DNA of 64,000 nt from Paratrimastix pyriformis (GCA_027972325.1 JAPMOS010000027.1:1-64000), one strand, 5' to 3'; positions 1 through 16,109 are shown, numbered from the stretch's first letter. A program made the numbers and translations. Notes: a model not told the origin generated them from the sequence alone.

Positions 1-1489
<1,489 letters not shown>

Positions 1490-1616
1490 GGAACGTTAGG
1501 GGCAGTGCCACCACCCACGGGGCCTTCCCAGGTGAAGCAGTATGGGGTGTGGTGGTTGTAGTGGTTGCTGTGGTGATGTACATCATCGCACAGTTCATGT
1601 GCTCAGTGTGGCTGCG

Positions 1617-4500
1617 TTAGTAGTCCTTGTGGGACTTCCGCATATGGGCCATCACCGATTTGCGAGACTGGAACATCCCGCAACAGAACGGGCAGACGTT
1701 CTCCGGAATGCCCGCTGTGATGCCCTTTGCCACAATTTCGCTCACCGAGAGCCCGTGCAGCGACGGGTCGTCGGGCTGGAAGGCCACGACGTGTTTCGGG
1801 AGGACCGCCCTGCCCGATGCTCGGGTGCGACGTGGAGGTGTCACGCATGTTGTGTGTGCAAATGCCGGGTGCAGATGCCGTGGGTGCAGCCGTGGGTGCA
1901 GATGCAGTGCGTGTTGATGCAGTGCGCGCCGATGCAGTGCGTGTCAATGCGGGTGCGGGTGAGGCCTCGCTGGCCTCCCTCGTCGTCGTCCCCGCTGTTG
2001 TCCTCGCTGTCGTCTCCGCTCCGGCCACTGCCGCTGCCGCTGCCGTCACTGTCGCTGCTGCTGGAACTCCCTTCGGATGCCGACGGGGAGGGGCGTGACG
2101 CTTTGCGGGCTGGTGGCGATGTGGGAGGTGTTGCAGTTGGGTCGGCCGACGCCTGCGAGGAGGAGGGCGATGATGACTCACCGGAGGAGGAGTGCGGGGT
2201 GGCGATCTCCTGCTTCGGGGTCTGCGGAGCCCTGGTGGTTGGCTGGCTGGCTGTTTGGCGGCTGGCTTTGGCTCGGCTCTGCCCTTCCCGGAGGGGTGGT
2301 GGCATGAGGTTCCTCTGCAGCTTGAGGGAAGCGCTCCGGGATTGGGAGGATCCCGTCGCCGCGGTCTGGTTGGGCAGACGCGGCTGTTGCCGGGCCTGCA
2401 GGCGTTTGCGGTGTTCCGGCCTGCGGTTGCGGTGCAGCGGCCTGCGGTTGCGGGTGGAACCCTGCGGTTGCGGGGCAGGCTGAGGTGCTGGGGCCTCGGG
2501 CTGCGGTGCTGGGGCCTCGGGCTGAGGGGCCTCTCGGAAGCTCGCCGTAAACTCAGACTGTTGTTGTGGGTGCTGGCCCTGAGGCTGTTGTTGTGCCGGC
2601 AGGTGAGGAGACTGCTGGCTGGCCATGAGCTCGACGTCCTTCGCTGGCTTGCGACGGAGTTGGGGCGGAATGCTGGCTGTGGAGTCCCGTGCTCGGATGG
2701 AGGCGATGCACATGTTGCGGAACCAGCTCCGGATGCGGTAGGAGCGGATCTCGTTCGCAGTCCAGCGGTCCTGCAGGTAGACGCTCCAGCCTCGAACAAT
2801 GCCCCGTACATTGTGGCCACGGTCGAGACTTTGCTGCACGTACTTCTGGACGCCGCTCTTGAAGGCCTTCATGTTGCTGCTGATGGCGGAGATGCGGTCC
2901 AGCTGCCCCGTGGTGATGCCGACCAGTTGGTGGAGCGGGATGTTGGAGATTGACGAGGGTACCGCATGACGGGCCACGGGTAGGTGTCCCGCTTGTCCGC
3001 GACCGAGATGGTGAGCCGTCCCTGGGCCACCTCGATCTGCATGCCGAGGAAGACGCACTTGCCGTCCGGCTGGGTCGTCTCGGCGTACTGCATGCCGTAG
3101 TCCTGCTGGGCGGGCAGGTGCTCCACCGGGTGGAACGTCAGGATGTCATCGATGTACCTGTAGGTGAACTCGTGGGTGACCTCGGGATGTCGGTCCGCGA
3201 AGTCCGCCTCGATGGCGTAGCAGTACAGATTGGCCAACTGGGGCGCGCAGTTGGTGCCCATGGGGATGCCAACCCCCTGGTGCCGGATGATGGGCCCGTT
3301 GCACGTACGTGTTCTGCACGACGAACTCGACCATGCCGGTGACGTCCTCGACGGAGAAGCCGTTGTTGCCCCAGGCGATCGGTGTTAGACCCAGCGGTGC
3401 CCCGGAGCGGGTCGTGCGGGCGTGCTTGGTTGCGGCCCAGGCGAAGGCCTCCTCCAGGGCCTTCTTGACGTTGGCGATGAGGCGGTCATGAGGCAGCTGG
3501 GTGTACATGGTGGTGAAGTCGAACGTACGCGGCACCAGCTTGTGGACCCTGAGGGAGTCGGCCTTCTGCTTGAGGTCCAGGGCGGCCTCCTCGAAGGTCT
3601 CGATCATGACGAACCGGCGGCGGCCGTGCTCCTTGAAGGCCTGCTCGTCCTTCTCCCGGAGAGCCGTGACGACGAGGCCCAGAAGCTTCACCAGCAGCTC
3701 CGAAACACTGGTGGTTGAGCACGCGGGCTTGGGGCCCGACGTGGCGGAGGTGCTGCCTGGGTGTTGGCGGGCTTGGTGGCCAGGTCCGTCCGGGCGGAGA
3801 CCCCGGCGATGAAGCGCATCTTGATGGGCCTCTTGTGGAGCTTGGGGATCCCGTACAGGTAGGGCAGGTTCCAGGCGTGGTGGAGGTCGAGCTTCGTGTT
3901 GAAGGCCTGGTGGTCCTTGAGGATAGCCTGCTTGTCCCGCCCCGACCGTGGTGTAGGTCGCGGCCCGGGTGAGCTCCGTCGTCATCTGGTGCGCGTACCA
4001 GGCCTTGCAGCAGAGGCCGAGGTCGTGCTGAGCCTTGTCCACTGGGCAAACCACAAGGTGCTCCTGCAGGGCAGACAGGGCGGTCTTCCAGCCGGTGAAG
4101 AGTGGTTGCAGCGTGTGCCCGTGGGGCCTTTCGAGGTTGGCTTGGCAACGGTCCACGATGGCCTGCGCCCACCGCGCGGCCTGCTCGTTGGCTTCCCAGC
4201 GTTGGCGGGCGAGGTACTCGTCCAGGCCGGCTCGCAGGGCTGGGATGATCTCGTTGCAGGGCTTGTTGAAGCGGAACTTGGCCCCTTGCTCGAAGAGTTT
4301 GCGCAGTCCCTCGTGCTTGATCAGCGAGTAGTTCACCGTGCAGACGTGGCCATCTGTGGTGAGGTCCGCGCAGTCGGGGAAGACTTTGCGGCACGGGCAG
4401 TCCTCGGGACTCGGCAGCACTGCAGCCTGTTCGGGCAGGCTGAGGCAGACGTCGGTGTGGTTGGTGAGCACCGAGCGGAGGGCGGCAAAGCCGGTCGCAA
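1617..4500 (-). pseudogene. Reverse-transcriptase coding remains of the Penelope-like element
   Basis: The minus strand holds, in order, a CxC linker, a helical region, RT fingers and palm (MGTNCAP, then YIDD near 3150), a thumb-like region near 2900-2700, a long Pro/Ser-rich low-complexity stretch, and a C-terminal C2H2 zinc finger near 1690-1620 (CPFC followed by HMRKSH). A terminal C2H2 finger is not what I recall for this family and may be lineage-specific. The coding region is broken. Confidence 0.7.
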
Positions 4501-4506
4501 ACGTGA

Positions 4507-5938
<1,432 letters not shown>

Positions 5939-7477
5939 TCTTTGCCCCTGAGCGTCTTGTTGCCCTGCTCCGCATTGCGGGTGCGTCCCGCTGGCAGCTG
6001 GAAAGACAGCACCATGTCGCCCGACCGTCACCCTGGAAACGGCCGAGAGGACTGTCGAGCTGAACCGTCTGACGGAGCTCGGGCAGACGGGGAGGGCGGG
6101 TCTGGGGCCGACCGCAAGAAGAAGCGGACCCCCAGCCCGAGGAGGACGCGGCTGGGCACCGGCACGCGGTCCTGGGGTGGTGAAACAGGAACAGAACGAG
6201 GCACACAGGAGACACCTGCTCTCGCTGGCTGTGCAGGGCCGGTTTCTGCACTGGGATGAGTGCATGCATCAGGACCTCTCATGGAGCCGGCTCATCTATG
6301 ACATGCCCCCGGCCCTTGTCAAGTTCTATCTGAATGCCACCCTTGACACTGTCCCCTCCCCTCTGAACCTGACCCGATGGCGGAAAACGGTGGATGACCG
6401 TTGCGCACTGTGTGGGAAAGCGCACTGTGGGCTCTTTCACATCTTGAGCTTCTGCGGAAAGCACTCGAGCAGGGTCGATTCACGTGGCGTCACAATCACG
6501 TCTTGACCCTGGTTGCCGGTGCGATCCGGGACAAAGTGGAGAAATCCCGCACTCTGGCCCCGTCAAGCGGGGCATCCGCTTTGTCAAGGCCGCTGCTGTT
6601 GTTGCGGCTGCCCCTGTCCCTGCCCCTGCCCCTGCTCCTGCTCCTGCTCCTGCTCCCGCTCCTGCTCCTGCTCCTGCTCCTGCCCTTGCTACTGCTGCTG
6701 CTATTGTTGCTGCGGCTGCTCCGGCTCGAACCCGTGCCTGTGTCCGCTTCGTGAAAGCTGCTGCTGCTGTGGCCGCAGCCAAAGCCCCGGTCCCTGCTCC
6801 TGCTCCTGTTCCTGCCCCAGCTGCTCCAGCTGTCCCGCCTGCTCCCGCCCCTCGCGCCCATGTCCCTGTCCCCGCCCCTGCTGCCGTCCCTGCTGCCGCT
6901 GCTGCCGCCCCGAGCTTACTTGATCTGGCCCGTGACTGGGTGATGTACGTTGACCTGCCCGATTTCCCGAATGGTGTTCCCCTGGATGCTGCACTGGGGT
7001 GCCGGCACCCAGCAGCGCCCGGACCTGGTGCTGCGCTCGGAGACACTGAAAGATTGTGCTCCTGGAACTTACAGTCCCTCGGAGCACAATGTGAGTGCGG
7101 CACACGAGCGTAAAACAGCCCGCTATTTGGCCCTGACCCGCGACCTGGCGGTGAAGGGCTGGACGGTGGAGCTGGTCCCCTTCGAGGTGGGCTCCATCGG
7201 GTTCCTGACACGTTCCTATCATGCCATGACCCGGCTGCTGGGCATTGGCTCCAAAACCCTCTCCACCTCGATCTCTGACACTGTCCTGCGCTGCAGTTAC
7301 TGGATCTTCCTGTCCCGGGGCGACCAAGTGTGGACCCCATGGGCGATCCATCTGTAACTCAGCTGCCTGTCCTGACCCGTGTCCCTTGTCCCCTGTCCTG
7401 TCCCGTCCCCCTTGCTCGTCCCGTCCTTTGTTTTGCTCGTCCCGTCCCGTGGTGGTGTGTGGCTGGGGGATCCCCCG

Positions 7478-7860
7478 GAGGTGGTGGCACTGCCCCTAGC
7501 GCTCCGATCAGTAGGCTCATTCTGGTGCCACTACACTTTCCGGATCCACTCCCCGTCTCGTGGGGATGGACCGTTTTCTTTCTTCGTCCTGTCCCTACTT
7601 CTGCTCCCCCCACACTCTCCACACCCCGGCCCCGTCCCGTCCCGTCCCGTCCCGTCCCGTCCGTCCCGTTCTTCACCGTGCCCCTCTGTGCTACGTGCGG
7701 CCTGTCCTGGTCGTGCTGCCCCTACGTCCCGTCCCTGGTGCGCCGTCCCGTCCCGACCCGTCCCGTTCGTTGCCCGTCCCGTCCGTCGTCGATGCTCGCC
7801 ATCGACATTCTACTCTGCGCACCCAATCGAAAAGGTCTGTGTCATATGCTCCGATTGCCC
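7478..7860 (+). repeat. Shared 3' tail, inverted relative to the Penelope-like tail
   Basis: This plus-strand stretch matches the minus-strand reading of about 1520-1150 and 5687-5350. It starts at a ggtggcactgcccct block, passes a gaccgtttt block and ends near caatcgaaaaggtc, with an expanded cccgt repeat inside. Two elements with different reverse transcriptases therefore carry related 3' tails. Confidence 0.75.
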
Positions 7861-8086
7861 CTTGTCTTGCCTGTGTCGGGGACCCCTTTGGCGCGACACA
7901 TGCTGCTGCCGTGCGATGTGGTGAGAGCGTGAGCTGTCCATCCACACCATGTGACGGATCCCTTGTGGGTCCTGATTTCCGGTCTCGGATGTTGACGTGC
8001 TCTTCCGCCTGAGCGCTTTGCCGTTGACTGACCCTTGTTCGCTGCCGCCTGCTTGCGTATGTTGGCTTGGTGGACACTGCTTGACT

Positions 8087-8143
8087 ATGGCGCTTCCCTC
8101 GTGGACTGTGCCTACATTTCTTGCGGTGTCTCTCTTCCCTCTT

Positions 8144-8148
<5 letters not shown>
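8087..8148 (+). repeat. 62-bp terminal direct repeat, right copy
   Basis: Second copy of 5876-5938, ending in ttcaat immediately before the GT tract at 8149-8188. Confidence 0.85.

Positions 8149-8188
<40 letters not shown>
8149..8188. repeat. (GT)n microsatellite, terminal tract of the LINE-like remnant
   Basis: A 40-bp GT repeat followed by a short G run, at the right border of the element block. Confidence 0.95.
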
Positions 8189-8191
<3 letters not shown>

Positions 8192-8327
8192 GGGTGGATG
8201 AAGGGGAAGTTTCGAGCGGCACCCAGGGAGTCACAGTCCTGGAGATTCTGCGCAGCAACGTGGCTGTCGGAGGGATGGATGGAGGGGGGAGGGGTATGGC
8301 AGGCGGGGTGAGTCAGACAGACCACAC

Positions 8328-9156
8328 CTCGAAGGTCTCCTTCGGGATCTCGGGCTTCCACCAAGAGAAGATCTTGGACCAGTCCATAACGTGGACCGCC
8401 GCCATGGCCCCGCCCGACAGGACCCCGCTTGTCTGGTTGAAGATCGGCGCCCAGTACATCCACAGGGCCCCCGGCCGGCTGGCGTTCCGGGTAGGGATCA
8501 GCTCGAGGAATGCGGTGCGATTCTGGGCAATGGCGGCAGAACCCCGGCTAAAGAGACTTGACCCCGATGAGACAAAGGTGGGCGGAATCGCCGTCGTCGG
8601 TGGTCCCAAGTCCCAGGTGGAGAGGTTGACGGGCCGGAAGGTGCAGTTTGTGGGGGGAGGGTAGCACCATGCCACATAGTCGTCGACATAATCGAAGGCG
8701 TAGGAAACTTGCATGGAAGGCGTGTAAGAAAAGACAGCCAAAAACGGAGTCAACGGAAGAAGAGCCGGGAGCGGGGAAAGGAGCACCGAGAATGCGGGGA
8801 GATTCTGTTCGACAACAGAAAAATGAGGGAGCCCATTTGGAGTTTTCTCCAGAATGGGGACGACTACAAACAAAGTATTTAGTGGTTCAGCTCGCAACCC
8901 AGAACAGACGGGAGGTTTTTAACAAATCGCAAAAATAGTTGAGCTGAAATCTGGTGATGTGCCCGACTCGGATGGTAATCTCTGTGAGTCCAGGAAGATG
9001 TAAGCTACGACCACGTCGAAAACAAAGATGTAAAAAAAATAAAACAAGGCCAGACTTATCTGGGGTTGATAGAAGAACAATAAAAAATGCAATATCAATG
9101 AGAATAGAGGCGCAACTGATCGCAATAATCAGAAAGGCGGAAAGACTCCATCCCAT
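8328..9156 (-). CDS. Membrane protein with N-terminal TM segment and glycosylated ectodomain, partial
   Basis: The minus-strand reading opens with a hydrophobic segment (LSAFLIIAISCASILIDIAF near 9150-9090). After one or more unresolved introns it continues as an ectodomain with several N-x-S/T sites (NCT, NLS, NRT, NAS, NQT) and a FDYVDDYVAWC block. This layout fits an extracellular sensor-type domain (Cache/CHASE-like), but I cannot name the family. The last coding exon visible ends at 8328 with a GTGTGG donor. No downstream exon is recognisable before the retroelement block begins at about 8190. The gene may be truncated, or its remaining exons may lie beyond the insertions to the left. 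The 5' start and first intron are uncertain. Confidence 0.5.
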
Positions 9157-9199
9157 TCAAACCGCAGAACGAGCGAGCCAAAAACCAAAGGAAAGTTAG

Positions 9200-11700
9200 T
9201 TGACTGTCCAGGGGTTAAGTCGAGGAACGTGCATATCGACGCACGTTTTTGCAAACCTTACCTAAACCTCAACGGGGTCGAAATCCTAATTCGCCTCTGC
9301 GGTCGGGTTATCTAAAGGTGTTTGGCCTAATCTTAAGGTAAGGTTTGACTTTTAACCCTTCCTTAAGCTTTCCGTTGAGCTTAACCTCGAAGGCCAAAAG
9401 GTTATCATAAGGTTTTCATGCCTTTTCCCTTTCTTAAGCTTTTCAGAAAGCTTACCTTCTGGGATGAAAGAGGTTATCTTAAGGTTTCGAAAAAGCTGAA
9501 CTCGGTCTGGAGTGCTATATCGGTATCATTGGGTCATCCCACCGCCACCCCTCTCCGTCATCTCTCTGGGCTCACGATGTCCGCCCCGGCGCGCTCAATG
9601 ACCTCATCACGACCCTCTGCTTGATCGCCTTCACCAGCATGTGCAACCCACACCCCTACATCCTCCCGTGGCCCCTCATCCACCCCGACGTTCTCCTCCT
9701 GATTTGGCTGCCGACGCTGGCGTGTCCTGACTGCTGGGTCTGTCGCCGGAGCTTTTGCACTGGCCACGCCCACGGTCTGCCATCGATGTCATTGAGGTCC
9801 ATCACCCGCCGCTCCAAACATCACCACCATCATTCAAATGGCATCGCCGCGTCCCATTCCCTCTCTGGACATGCGAGAACGCCTCCTTTGACAAACAGGA
9901 AGAGTCTGAGCCACCTCAGGAAAACACGTCCGTCCGCGCCTTTTTCATTGTTTGAGGTGTTGTTGTTGCAGGAACCTATCTCATAACATTGTTCGTGTTT
10001 GGATTTCTCTTCCATTTTCATTTCTCTCTGTTCTTTTACGGGCAGGTTTGACTTTGGCCCCCTTCCTCACGCTCTCGGCCATCTCGTGCTTGCTCGGCCA
10101 TCTCGTCCTGTGCTCGGCCAAGTCTTGGGGTGAGGTGGTGCGGTCTGGTTTCCAGCGAATTTCCAAGCCGTTCCTTCCGCTGCCTTTCCTCTGAACTTTG
10201 CGCTGACCGCTTCCGATGAAGCGCGCTCTCAACAAGACCTCAACAAGACCGTGTCGACCCGCTGTCTCCTCCCAAGCTTTCGCTCCACGTTCGAGAGTAT
10301 CTCGTAAAGCTGGGACTCCAGATCGGTGAACCAGTTAATCAGTTGAATCTTTCCTTTCCTTCACCGTCCCTCCCTCTCTTCCATTTTCTCGCACTGTCTT
10401 CACCTGCAAATATACGCTTGCCATTTTCTTCGATTCAGAATTTTCGCATATCCTCCCTTCAGTTCGGGCAATGATCTGAGTGTCGGGTATGGCGTAAAAC
10501 TGACTGCAGGGGCAGCGCAATACTTACGGCTTGGTCGATGCAAGAACCAAAATTGGGAGTGGCTACGCGATATCGGGACGGCCCCGATGATCTTGCGAAA
10601 ACCAATCCCAAATGACCCCCGTTTATCCCCCGCACCTGAATACCAATTGACCCATAAAACCAACCCTGCTAGCCAGACCTCACCAAACTTCCCCGCACAT
10701 TTCGCCATCTGAGCAAAAAAATCCCGTCCCAAATGACCCCCTTTTCTCTGAAGGAATAGAATCTCCCGCAAGTGAATATTGAAGGGCACCGCGGGCCGTG
10801 GGTCGAAACTTCCTCTCCAGTGAACGACCCAACAAACGGGAAAATACCAGCCGAAACGGAGAGAGGGACTAGAACCTTTGTAAAAGCGATCCTGGCATAT
10901 TTGAATGCGGGTGACTCACGTGCTTGCTTACAAAAGATTTTTTCTTTAGAAAAACCGCAGTGCATCAATTAGAGGATAGTGACGGAACCACATCGTGCGA
11001 TATTTTCTCCCATTCTCGCCGTGAAACCTGCATGAACGCAAACTCGCATTCTCGTGTTGCAAAGTTCCCTCCGAATCCTCCGTTTGCTTTACCTCAAGTT
11101 GTGGTCTTCTTTCTTTGGTTTCCTCAACCACAACACATTCCGATTAAGCTCATCGGCATCACGCTCAGCTGCGTGGTCAGTGGCTCAAACGATCTGTGTA
11201 ATTTAGTTTCTTTGTCTTGTTTTCACAGCACACGACACGAAAAACAAAGTGGATACACTCGTCTGTCTTTGGGCAGTTTTCACGGGAGAAAAAACAACAA
11301 TGAGAACCAGGGGGTAATATTGCTTCGGCCGGCGGTTCAGGTGGGAGGTGCTCTTGGGTGTGCTTTGGGTGTGCCCATTCGGCAGCACCCCTAATGGCCA
11401 TCCATTTGAGATAGTTGGGAGATGGCTGCGTTTTTTGGGTGAGACTTCCGGAACCCTATCATCGTCCCGGATTCTCGTGGCCGGACCCAATTACCACCTT
11501 TTGGGAAGAGGTTCCTTTCAGCTCTTCCAAAAAGCTTATCATAGGGTTTGGGGCGAAAAGGTTAACGTGAGCTTAACGGGGAAACGCCACCTTGTCAATT
11601 CCAGGTCGGATTTTAATCTTATCATAAGGTTAACAAAAGCCCTCGAAGACCTTAACCTTTGGGTTACCATAACATTCCCAGGAACGTGCGTCGATTTTTC
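9200..11700. other. AT-richer intergenic region without a recognisable gene
   Basis: No ORF here resembles a protein. Two stretches (9230-9500 and 11510-11690) are dense in aaccttaa, aagctta and the palindromic core ttatcataaggtt in both orientations. Each also has a match to cgacgcacgtt near its outer end (9238 and, inverted, 11690). A second diffuse repeat (tcccaaatgaccccc, then cccgca-tgaata) occurs at 10605 and 10727. It may hold promoters, or be a decayed inverted-repeat element. Confidence 0.45.
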
Positions 11701-11722
11701 AAACAGAACGTCATCATGCCAA

Positions 11723-14700
11723 TCACAGATCCAATTTTAGTGTGACCACATTCATTTTTTGTTGGGGATCTCCGCGCAGGCCCCGCATGTAGGTGATCAA
11801 TTTCGGAGGATTGGTGGCTGTAGACACCGCTGTGCTGGTTGACGCCTCTCTGTGAAGGGGAAAAGAAAGTCCTGTAAGCCGAACTCTTTCTCGGTACAGA
11901 CTTGGGCTCGTAGTGTTGTGTCTCACTGTCCCGCCTGAAGTGGCTCTGCATCGTTTGGGTGCTATGTGTCCGCTTGTTCTTGAGTTGCACAAGCTGCAGC
12001 GCTTTCCGCCTCAGGGACCATTCGTTCCAATCGTACTTCGGGTCCTTGGCCTGCTCGATGAAGTGAACCGGGGTCTGGCAGGCCTCACTCGTCGTTTCCA
12101 CGGGTTCGGCAAGCAGAGACCGCAACTGGAGACGGTTCATAAGTATAGACCTGACACGCCCTGGAGCAGCAGACCTTCTGCCTGAGGTTGGGACCAGAGA
12201 TTCGTGGCGGTCGGGCAGGCAGAGTGGCGTTCGGGAAGAAAGTCTGTGTCGCACAGCGAAAACAAAGTCAGAAGACAGCCAACGCCGTGCCGCCTGGGAA
12301 GCGATCTCGGGGTGTGCATGCCCTCTGTGCCGGGGGAGTGCAGGCGGACCTGGAGGTCGAGCAGGTGGATGAGTTCCGGCTGGCGACGGGCCATGGCCAC
12401 GATCTCCTCCACATACCTGACGAGCCCCCCCCCCCCCCCCCCCCCCCCCGGATGCCAGCCAGCCAGGGTGGTGAAGACCAGGATGGGCAGCAAGCCAAAC
12501 GGGCAGCGGGGGCTGTGCGTGAAGCGCCAGGAGCAACAATCTCGACCTCCTGTGCCCCAACCTCAGACCTCACACCACCACCACGATCGGGCCGCTCTTT
12601 TCGACCTGCTTCGATCTCTCTGTATGCTGACACGCACACCCACACGCACCACCACAACCAACCAGCCCACAGACCACTGGGGCCGTGCCCGGACGTCCTG
12701 CAAGGCCTCCCGGTTGCGGCAGGCCATGGCGACGGTGCCCCAGCGGAGGATGCCCAGGTGGACATTACCCGGGAGCAGCAGCCCGTGGCTGTGCACCAGC
12801 GCGTGTGGGCAGTAGCCCTGGCCGGGGGGGAGGAGGGGGGAGGAGGAGGGAGGGAGGTGGGCATGGGAAGGTGGAGACGGTGAATGGTGGTGGTGGTGGT
12901 GGAGGTGGTGGGGAGGCCACGAATGGCGGTGGTGGTGGTGGGGGATGGAGACCGTGAATGGTGGTGGCGAGGCAAGGATGTGAGCCAAATGATGGAGCCT
13001 GCGTGTCGTGTGTCGCGTCCTGAGTCGTGGGTTGCCCAGGTGGGGGAGGGGCGACGGACCCTGAACGAGGGGTGAATCTCCTCGATGCCCATGGTCCCCG
13101 GGGGGATGTAGATGGCCCCGTCCTCTGTCGACCCCACCCCCCCCCCCCCCCACCCCGCCCCGTGCAACGGACGCAGAAGGCACATCAGTGCAAACGGTTC
13201 GCCACCGCCCCCCCCCCCCCCCGACCGAAAAGTGGCAATGATCAAGATTCGGGGCCCAGGCGGGGCCAGGAAATCTCCGTTGCAATCCGCACCCCAGGGT
13301 ACCATCCACTGTCTCACCCGCCCTCCACTGGCCTCATGGTCCCATCCGCTGTCGCGCCCACCAGGGCACGAACGAGGGAGGCAGGCGGACCGCCCGGGGC
13401 ACTTCGGGCATCTGCTCCTCGGTCGGGGCGCCTCCTGGGGGCCTCCTCCTCGGGTTGCCCGGCCAGGGCCTCCTCCACCCGCTCGGTGGAGAGCGTGAGG
13501 TGAAGCCGGGCGAGCCCATGTGGATGGCCTCCAGGATGTGCTGCCGGGCATCCAGCGCGTCCCGGGCGTCGTAGAGGGTCCGCCAGATCTGGGCAAGAGC
13601 CACGAATTTGGGCTGGGGAGGGAGGTGGGGAATGGGAGGGAGGGAAGAGGTGAGAGGGAGGGTGGGAGGGTGGGAGGGTGGGTGGGTGGGGGTGGGAGGG
13701 TGGGAGAAAGTGGGTGTCAGACAGCCACCGGAGAGGAGGCAACAGGCGGAGGAGGGAGCAGAAATTGTGGATGGGCCGGGCCATCTCAACCCGCCATAGA
13801 GAAAACCACCCCCGCTGACAAGGCCACGACCAGTCAACCTCGACATTCACCCTCCCCGCGGACCACCCCGAACCTCCCCTTGTCCCCGTCCCTTCCTAGG
13901 CCCCCATACGGACGTAGACTTGGCCACCTCTCGTTCCCCCCCCCCCCCCCCACCCCACCCCCCCACCCACCCCCGCGTACGGACATAGACTTGGCCCTTG
14001 GGGACGGCGGTCCGCTGGCCGACGACCGACTTGAGATCTTCCTGCAGCAGCAACGGCCGCGGCCCCACCCCACCCCACATGGAGTCAAAGATGATGAGCC
14101 GAATGGCGTGGGCGTGGCGTGGCGTGGCGTGGCGTGCAGATGATGAGATGAATGAGATGACTGGATGATTGACGATGATGATGATTGGATGATGATGATT
14201 ATGGTGGTGGTGACAGCACGGAGCCAACGAGTCTGGCCATCGAGATGAGCCGCGTGGTGTGGGGCTTCCGCCATGAGGGAGGATGAGCTGATGGCGGCGC
14301 CAGCTGGAGCCATGGCTCCGTGCAGGAATGTAGGTCTCATGTCTCATGGGTGGATGGCGGGCGGCATGGGGAGGGGGGGGGGGGGGGAAGCTGGGAGCTG
14401 GGAGCTGGGAGCTGGAGCTGGGAGCTGGGAGCTGGAGCTGGGGCTGGGGGCTGGGGCTGGGGCTGGGGCTGGGGGCTGGGGGCTGGGGGCTGGGGCTGGG
14501 GCTGGGGGCTGGGGCTGGGGCTGGGGGCTGGGGCTGGGGCTGGGGGCTGGGGGGAGGCGGGAGGTGGAGGTGGTGGGAGGTGGTGGGAGGTGGTGGGAGG
14601 TGGTGGGAGGTGGGAGGTGGGAGGAGGTGGGAGGAGGCGGGAGGCGGATGCGGACCATCTCGTGGAGGAAGCTATCGGCCGAGGCGGGCCACCTCGCCCA

Positions 14701-16109
14701 CCTCCGCCACCTCCTCCTGCAATCCCATCCCCGTCCCACCCCGTCACATGTCACATGGACGCGTCCCACCCCCGTCACATGTCACATGGACGCGTGAAAT
14801 GAAAAGTGAGCCGGGTCACCACCACCACCACCACCTCCTCCTGCAACCCCATCCAAGCCACAACAGAACAGCACGCGACGCAACGAAGGGATGTGTCATG
14901 AACCCGCCCCGACGCCAATCAATCTCCTCCGTTTGCCGATTCTGGTCACTTCAAAATGTCCGCGGCGGATGGTCGATTGGGGGGGGGGGGGGAGGGGGCA
15001 GGCAGGCAGCACGGACGAGGACCGTCTCCAGGAAGACGAGCAGCTGGCGCCTGTTGGCCAGCTCCTGCTGCAGCCGGAGCACATGCTGGGTGGGCACCGA
15101 GGCTGGGGGGGGGGGGGGGGGAAGAGGCCACAGACCGGGAAACAGCCGCGGGGGATGGCGATCAGAAAGGACGGAGGCCAACTGGGTGGTGGTGGGGGGG
15201 ATGGGATGGGGGGAGGGGTCGGCACCAGACCTGGGGTGACATCCTTGAGCTGGGTCTCGCATGCACGCACGTACCTACCCCCAGAGAGGAGAGCGTGCGT
15301 CCGGTCAGGAAGTGAGATTGGGCGCAGCGGCAGGACCGAAGGAGCAGGAAGAGGAAAACCAACGCGGGCAAAATCAGCGCGGGAGGTCGAAAAGCCAGCA
15401 CGAATGTCAAGTGCAAGTGCACCCCGTGGGGCAACGGGGATACCCTGGGAAGAGATGAGATGTGGGAGTTTGGGTGCCGGGCGTGGGCTGTGGGAGGCCC
15501 CCGGATCGGGTCAGTCGAGACGTGGGATGATGAATGATGGGTGGATGGATGGCTGGATGGGTGTGGGTGTGGGTGGGATGGCTGGATGGGTGGATGGATG
15601 GATGGATGGGATGATGGGGGGCGCTCAGACGGACCGGCGTGCCTCGTCCCTCGTGGCCATGATCTCCGCCATGAGGGTCTCGATCGCCCCGGGGACGCTC
15701 TCGTGGTCTACCCGGGCGAAGCAGCGAGAGGTGAGCAGCCAGGGGGAGAGCGACACCAACCGCATGGGAGGAGGGAGCCACGCGCGCCGGGAACAGAGAC
15801 ACCGCTACACCAGCCCCACGGGGGACGGAGCGGCCCGGTAACAGACACATCCGCCTCACCAGCCCCATGGGGGAGGGAGCCACCCCGGTAACAGACACAT
15901 CTGCAGGTCGGCCGAGCCCACCCCGCTGGCCTTGTTGAACAGTCGGATGCCCAGCACAATGTCGCAGAGCTCGTCAAGCTAGAGCAGGGCGGCGGATCGA
16001 ACCGGGGGGTGAAGTCGACATGAGGAGATCGAGACCTGTGGTCGGAGCTCCCGGACGTTCATCCGAAGGAGAGAGGGAAGCTCCTGGCGGGGAAGTACGC
16101 TATGTTTTT

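Noticed and set aside
9558-10968. Small ORFs in the 9.5-11 kb region as genes
   Set aside because: Short, no domain resemblance, no signal peptide or consistent splice signals.
12268-13596. A long minus-strand reading running through several CFAP206 exons
   Set aside because: It crosses poly-C tracts, simple repeats and clear intron signals; homology places the exons in changing frames.
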